Under the pieces are notes generated by a model. That model worked only from the letters and a program-made list of their open reading frames with translations, made no database searches and was not told where the DNA came from. DNA of 40,418 nucleotides from NCBI GenBank assembly GCA_026399835.1, contig JAPLQE010000068.1:1-40418 (forward strand). The letters are read 5' to 3'. The translations under genes and the position numbers were made by a program. The DNA is from Burkholderiales bacterium. GTDB taxonomy: Bacteria > Pseudomonadota > Gammaproteobacteria > Burkholderiales > Burkholderiaceae_E. Below are positions 37,635 through 40,418 of the stretch, piece after piece. Within the stretch, counting starts at the first letter, position 1. Each line of letters begins with the position of its first letter.

Positions 37635-39047
37635 CTAGAGCCAGTACTCGAGCATCCCGGCCAGCGCTTCCCGGGCGCGCTGCGCGATCCCGCGCCGCCT
37701 CCAGGTGGCGGCGTCCACCGGCTCCGACTGCGCGACGTCGTCGGCGAACAGCCGCTCCAGCTCGCCCGCGAAGCCCTCCCCGACGACGACGACGTTCACC
37801 TCGTCGTTGTGCAGGAAGCTGCGCCAGTCCATGTTCGCCGAGCCGACCGTCGACCACACGCCGTCGACGACCGCGGTCTTCGCATGCAGCAGCGCGTCGC
37901 GCCGCTCGAGGATCCGCACGCCGGCGGCCAGCAGTCGCTCGTACTTGGAGCGACCGGCGGCATGCACCGCCCAGAAGTCCGAGATCCCGGGCAGCACGAG
38001 GGTGACGTCGACGCCGCGCCGCGCCGCGGCCTCGAGCGTCTCGAGGGTCTCCGGATCGGGCACGAAATAGGCCATCGTCACGTGGATGCTGCGTTGGGCC
38101 GCGGCCATCGCGACCAGCAGCTCGTCGCGGATCGCGTTGCGTGCATCGGCCGGCGTGCTCGCGACCACGCGCAGCACCCGGTCGCCCTGAGCCGACGGCG
38201 CCGGCACGGCCTCGGCGTCCTCGTCGGGCCGTCCCGGACAGTCCTGGCGCGCCCAGCTGTCGACGAACAGCGTCTGCAGCTCGGCGACCGCCGGGCCGCG
38301 GATCTCGATGTGCGTGTCGCGCCATCCGCCGCCCCGGTCCGTGCGCCGGCGCGCCGAGGCCGAGCCGCTCGAGTAGACGTCGCTGATGTTGACGCCGCCG
38401 GCGTAGGCCACGCGCCCGTCCACGACGAGGATCTTGCGATGGTCACGGTGATTGAGCGCGACCGGCCGGCCGGCGCGCGGATTGACCGGGTTGAACGCGC
38501 AGACCTCGATGCCGCCCTCGCGCAGCCGGTCGAAGTAGGCCTCGGGCGTGCCGATCGCACCGATCGCGTCGTACAGCACGCTGACCCGCACACCCTGGCG
38601 CCGGCGCTCGAGCAGCAGCTCGGCGAGCCGGCGGCCGGTCTCGTCGTCCTCGAGGATGTAGGTCTCGAGGTGGACGTGGCGGCGCGCGCCGGCAATCGCC
38701 TCGAACATCGCGCGATGCGTCTCGGGGCCGTCGACCAGCAGCCGCGTCGCGTTGCCGACGACCAGGGGCGCGACCTGTGTCGACTGCATCGCGGCGAGCC
38801 AGCGTGCGACCAGCTCGGTATGGCCCCGCGCCTGCAGCGCGGCGACGACGCCTCGTGCGTCGCGCTCCGACAGCGGGCCGCGGGCACCGATGACCGCGGG
38901 CGGGGTCTGCGCCGGACCGGGCACCGGCCGCGGCGGCAGTCGGTCGATGAGGCCCACGCAGCCGGCGCAGCCGGCGAGGCCGGTGACCAGCATCGAGGCC
39001 GCGAGCGCGCGGCGCGCCGCGGGGTGCCGCGGACTTCGGACGGGCAT
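37635..39047 (-). CDS. Phospholipase D/cardiolipin synthase-type lipoprotein
   Basis: The 470-residue protein begins with a lipoprotein signal peptide ending VTGLAGC (Cys27). It has two phosphodiesterase HKD motifs: HRDHRKILVVDG (His, Lys, Asp) in the first domain and LLHAKTAVVDG in the second, each followed by an Asn (GGVNISD and GSANMD). This pattern fits cardiolipin synthase-like or secreted PLD-type enzymes that act on phospholipid head groups, here anchored in the outer or inner membrane. I chose ATG 39047; the frame stays open for 77 more codons upstream. It is upstream of the ZIP gene on the same strand, 77 bases away. Confidence 0.88.
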   Translation of the reverse strand: MPVRSPRHPAARRALAASMLVTGLAGCAGCVGLIDRLPPRPVPGPAQTPPAVIGARGPLSERDARGVVAALQARGHTELVARWLAAMQSTQVAPLVVGNATRLLVDGPETHRAMFEAIAGARRHVHLETYILEDDETGRRLAELLLERRRQGVRVSVLYDAIGAIGTPEAYFDRLREGGIEVCAFNPVNPRAGRPVALNHRDHRKILVVDGRVAYAGGVNISDVYSSGSASARRRTDRGGGWRDTHIEIRGPAVAELQTLFVDSWARQDCPGRPDEDAEAVPAPSAQGDRVLRVVASTPADARNAIRDELLVAMAAAQRSIHVTMAYFVPDPETLETLEAAARRGVDVTLVLPGISDFWAVHAAGRSKYERLLAAGVRILERRDALLHAKTAVVDGVWSTVGSANMDWRSFLHNDEVNVVVVGEGFAGELERLFADDVAQSEPVDAATWRRRGIAQRAREALAGMLEYWL

Positions 39048-39072
39048 GCCTGTCTCCGGGCGGAAAGCGGCC

Positions 39073-39093
39073 GGGGCCGGGGCCGGGGCCGGG
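39073..39093 (+). repeat. GGGGCC repeat before the phospholipase gene
   Basis: Three GGGGCC units followed by GGG give four runs of three or more G in 21 bases. This is a potential G-quadruplex on the plus strand. It lies in the 266-base divergent region between the PLD-type gene and the serine hydrolase, close to the leftward start. Confidence 0.75.
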
Positions 39094-39313
39094 ATCGGCG
39101 GCCGATCGCCTGCCGAGGCGTGCTGCCGAGGCGTCCTGCAAGCCGCATGCCCGGGCCCGGCCGTTCCGGATCGCGAACGCCGCGTGCACCGCAGGCACCC
39201 ACCGCAGGCATAGACTGGCGACGCAGCCGGCGACCCCGCCGCCGTGCCCCGTCCGTCGCCGGGGTGCGCGTCGGGCACGCCGGCGCGACACCGAAACCAG
39301 GAGACGGATCCCG

Positions 39314-40418
39314 ATGTTCCCCAGTTCCCCCATGCCCCAGGGCGTCGCCCCCGCCCCGCGCCGGCCTTCGCGGCGAGTCGCCGTCGCCGCGCTGTCGGCA
39401 GCGCTGCTCGCCGGCGCCTGCGCGTCGATGCCCGACGCGCAGGCGCCGGCCCGCTCGGTCTCGAGCGCCCACCTCGATGCGTTCATGAAGCGGGTCGAGG
39501 CCGACTCGAAGAGCGGCCGACTGCCGGGCGCCGTGCTGCTGGTCGCACGCGACGGCCGCCTGCAGTACGCGAACGCCGTCGGCGTGCAGGACCCGGCCAG
39601 CGGCAAGCCGATGGCGCGCGACACCATCTTCCGCATCTACTCGATGACGAAGCCGATCGTCTCGATCGCGACGATGCAGCTCGTCGAGGACGGCCGCCTG
39701 CGACTCGGCGACCCGGTGTCGCGCTGGATCCCCGAGATGAAGGGCATGCAGGTCGCGGTCGAGAAACCCGGCGCCGACGGCAAGCCGACCATCGCCGAAC
39801 GCGTGGCCGCGCCGCGCGAGATGACGGTGCAGGACCTGCTGCGACACACCTCGGGCCTGACCTACGGCGTGTTCGGCCGCTCGGCCGTCAAGGACGAGTA
39901 CGTCAAGGCCCGGGTGGTCCCGGGCTCCGAGCAGCTGCCCTTCGACCTGACCGAGCTGGCGCGCCGCCTGGGCACGCTGCCGCTGTCGTTCGCGCCGGGC
40001 GGCACCTGGGAGTACAGCATCTCGACCGACGTGCTCGGCCTGGTCGTCGAGCGCGCCTCGGGGATGAAGCTCGACGCCTTCCTGTCGCAGCGCATTCTCG
40101 TGCCGCTGAAGATGAACGACACTGCGTTCTGGGTGCCGCCGGAGAAGCAGTCGCGGCTCGCCGAGGCCTTCCCGGCCGATCCGGACTCCAAGGCGAAGGT
40201 CGAGCTGCTCGACGTTCGAAAGCCTCCGACGCTGCTGTCCGGCGGCGGCGGCATGGTGTCGACCGCCGACGACTACATGCGCTTCACGCAGATGCTGCTC
40301 AACGGCGGCGAGCTCGACGGCGTGCGGATCGTCTCGCGCAAGACGATGGAGTTCGTGGCGTCCGACCACCTCGGCACCCTGCGCGGACCGACCTACCTGC
40401 CCGGCCCGGGCTACGGCT
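39314..40418 (+). CDS. Serine hydrolase, class C beta-lactamase/esterase family (partial, runs off right edge)
   Basis: 368 complete codons are inside the window with no stop. The N-terminus is a possible lipoprotein signal (hydrophobic stretch 22-35 ending LLAGAC, Cys36). The catalytic SxxK is SMTK (Ser110-Lys113) and the second motif is Tyr234-Ser-Ile, as in EstB-like esterases; true beta-lactamases usually have YxN. The HTSGLTYG and GGGGMVSTADDYMRF stretches are typical of the family. AGGAG at 39299-39303 precedes the ATG at 39314. The third motif lies beyond the edge. Role is probably periplasmic ester or beta-lactam-like substrate hydrolysis. Confidence 0.9.
   Translation, partial: MFPSSPMPQGVAPAPRRPSRRVAVAALSAALLAGACASMPDAQAPARSVSSAHLDAFMKRVEADSKSGRLPGAVLLVARDGRLQYANAVGVQDPASGKPMARDTIFRIYSMTKPIVSIATMQLVEDGRLRLGDPVSRWIPEMKGMQVAVEKPGADGKPTIAERVAAPREMTVQDLLRHTSGLTYGVFGRSAVKDEYVKARVVPGSEQLPFDLTELARRLGTLPLSFAPGGTWEYSISTDVLGLVVERASGMKLDAFLSQRILVPLKMNDTAFWVPPEKQSRLAEAFPADPDSKAKVELLDVRKPPTLLSGGGGMVSTADDYMRFTQMLLNGGELDGVRIVSRKTMEFVASDHLGTLRGPTYLPGPGYG

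Overview
The window looks like chromosome of a high-GC betaproteobacterium, most likely order Burkholderiales. This rests on very GC-rich coding sequence with G/C third positions and on the gene order: ispH-fkpB divergent from radC, then rpmB-rpmG; purN-rsmB divergent from ribF-ileS-lspA-coaBC-dut; and folE2-dxs-ispA-xseB beside a Rieske oxygenase. I assign it by family knowledge and neighbourhood only; no search was run.

Layout. At 1-1318 there is an AT-richer accessory patch: the first codons of a leftward transposase-like gene, a 35-bp palindrome that contains both divergent start codons, and a HipA-family kinase/toxin. At 1351-4066 lie fkpB-ispH (leftward) and radC, rpmB, rpmG (rightward), closed by an intrinsic terminator. 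At 4191-4300 are four tandem copies of a terminator-like hairpin that face a leftward fatty acid desaturase. At 5622-7582 purN and rsmB form a coupled leftward pair. At 7678-14465 ribF, ileS, lspA, coaBC, an unrecognised two-helix membrane protein and dut form a tightly packed rightward operon. At 14514-18905 are transaldolase (leftward), a two-domain universal stress protein with an FNR/Anr-like site upstream, an MgtC/DUF4010 membrane protein and a zinc alcohol dehydrogenase.

At 18938-21894 a Bcr/CflA-like exporter is translationally coupled to a stand-alone thiamine-diphosphate enzyme (leftward). At 22000-25242 are argG with a long lysine/alanine-rich tail, a GNAT acetyltransferase, yajQ and a Nudix hydrolase. 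At 25298-29296 xseB, ispA, dxs and folE2 run leftward; with ispH this places three isoprenoid genes in the window. At 29631-34611 a Rieske oxygenase is followed by a compact EamA transporter-udh-gci-gli cluster for oxidative hexuronate catabolism, in which the last gene (a galactarolactone isomerase homologue) is broken by an internal deletion and frameshift. At 34705-40418 are a 3-mercaptopyruvate sulfurtransferase, an MFS transporter, a ZIP metal transporter with no normal start codon at its expected N-terminus, a phospholipase-D-type lipoprotein, and a serine hydrolase that runs off the right edge.

Most of the window is housekeeping DNA. I found no convincing undescribed multi-gene system. 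The signals most worth a second look are the ArgG tail, the tandem terminator array, the broken gli gene, the palindrome at the hipA/transposase junction, the FNR-type site before usp, and the orphan membrane protein between coaBC and dut.
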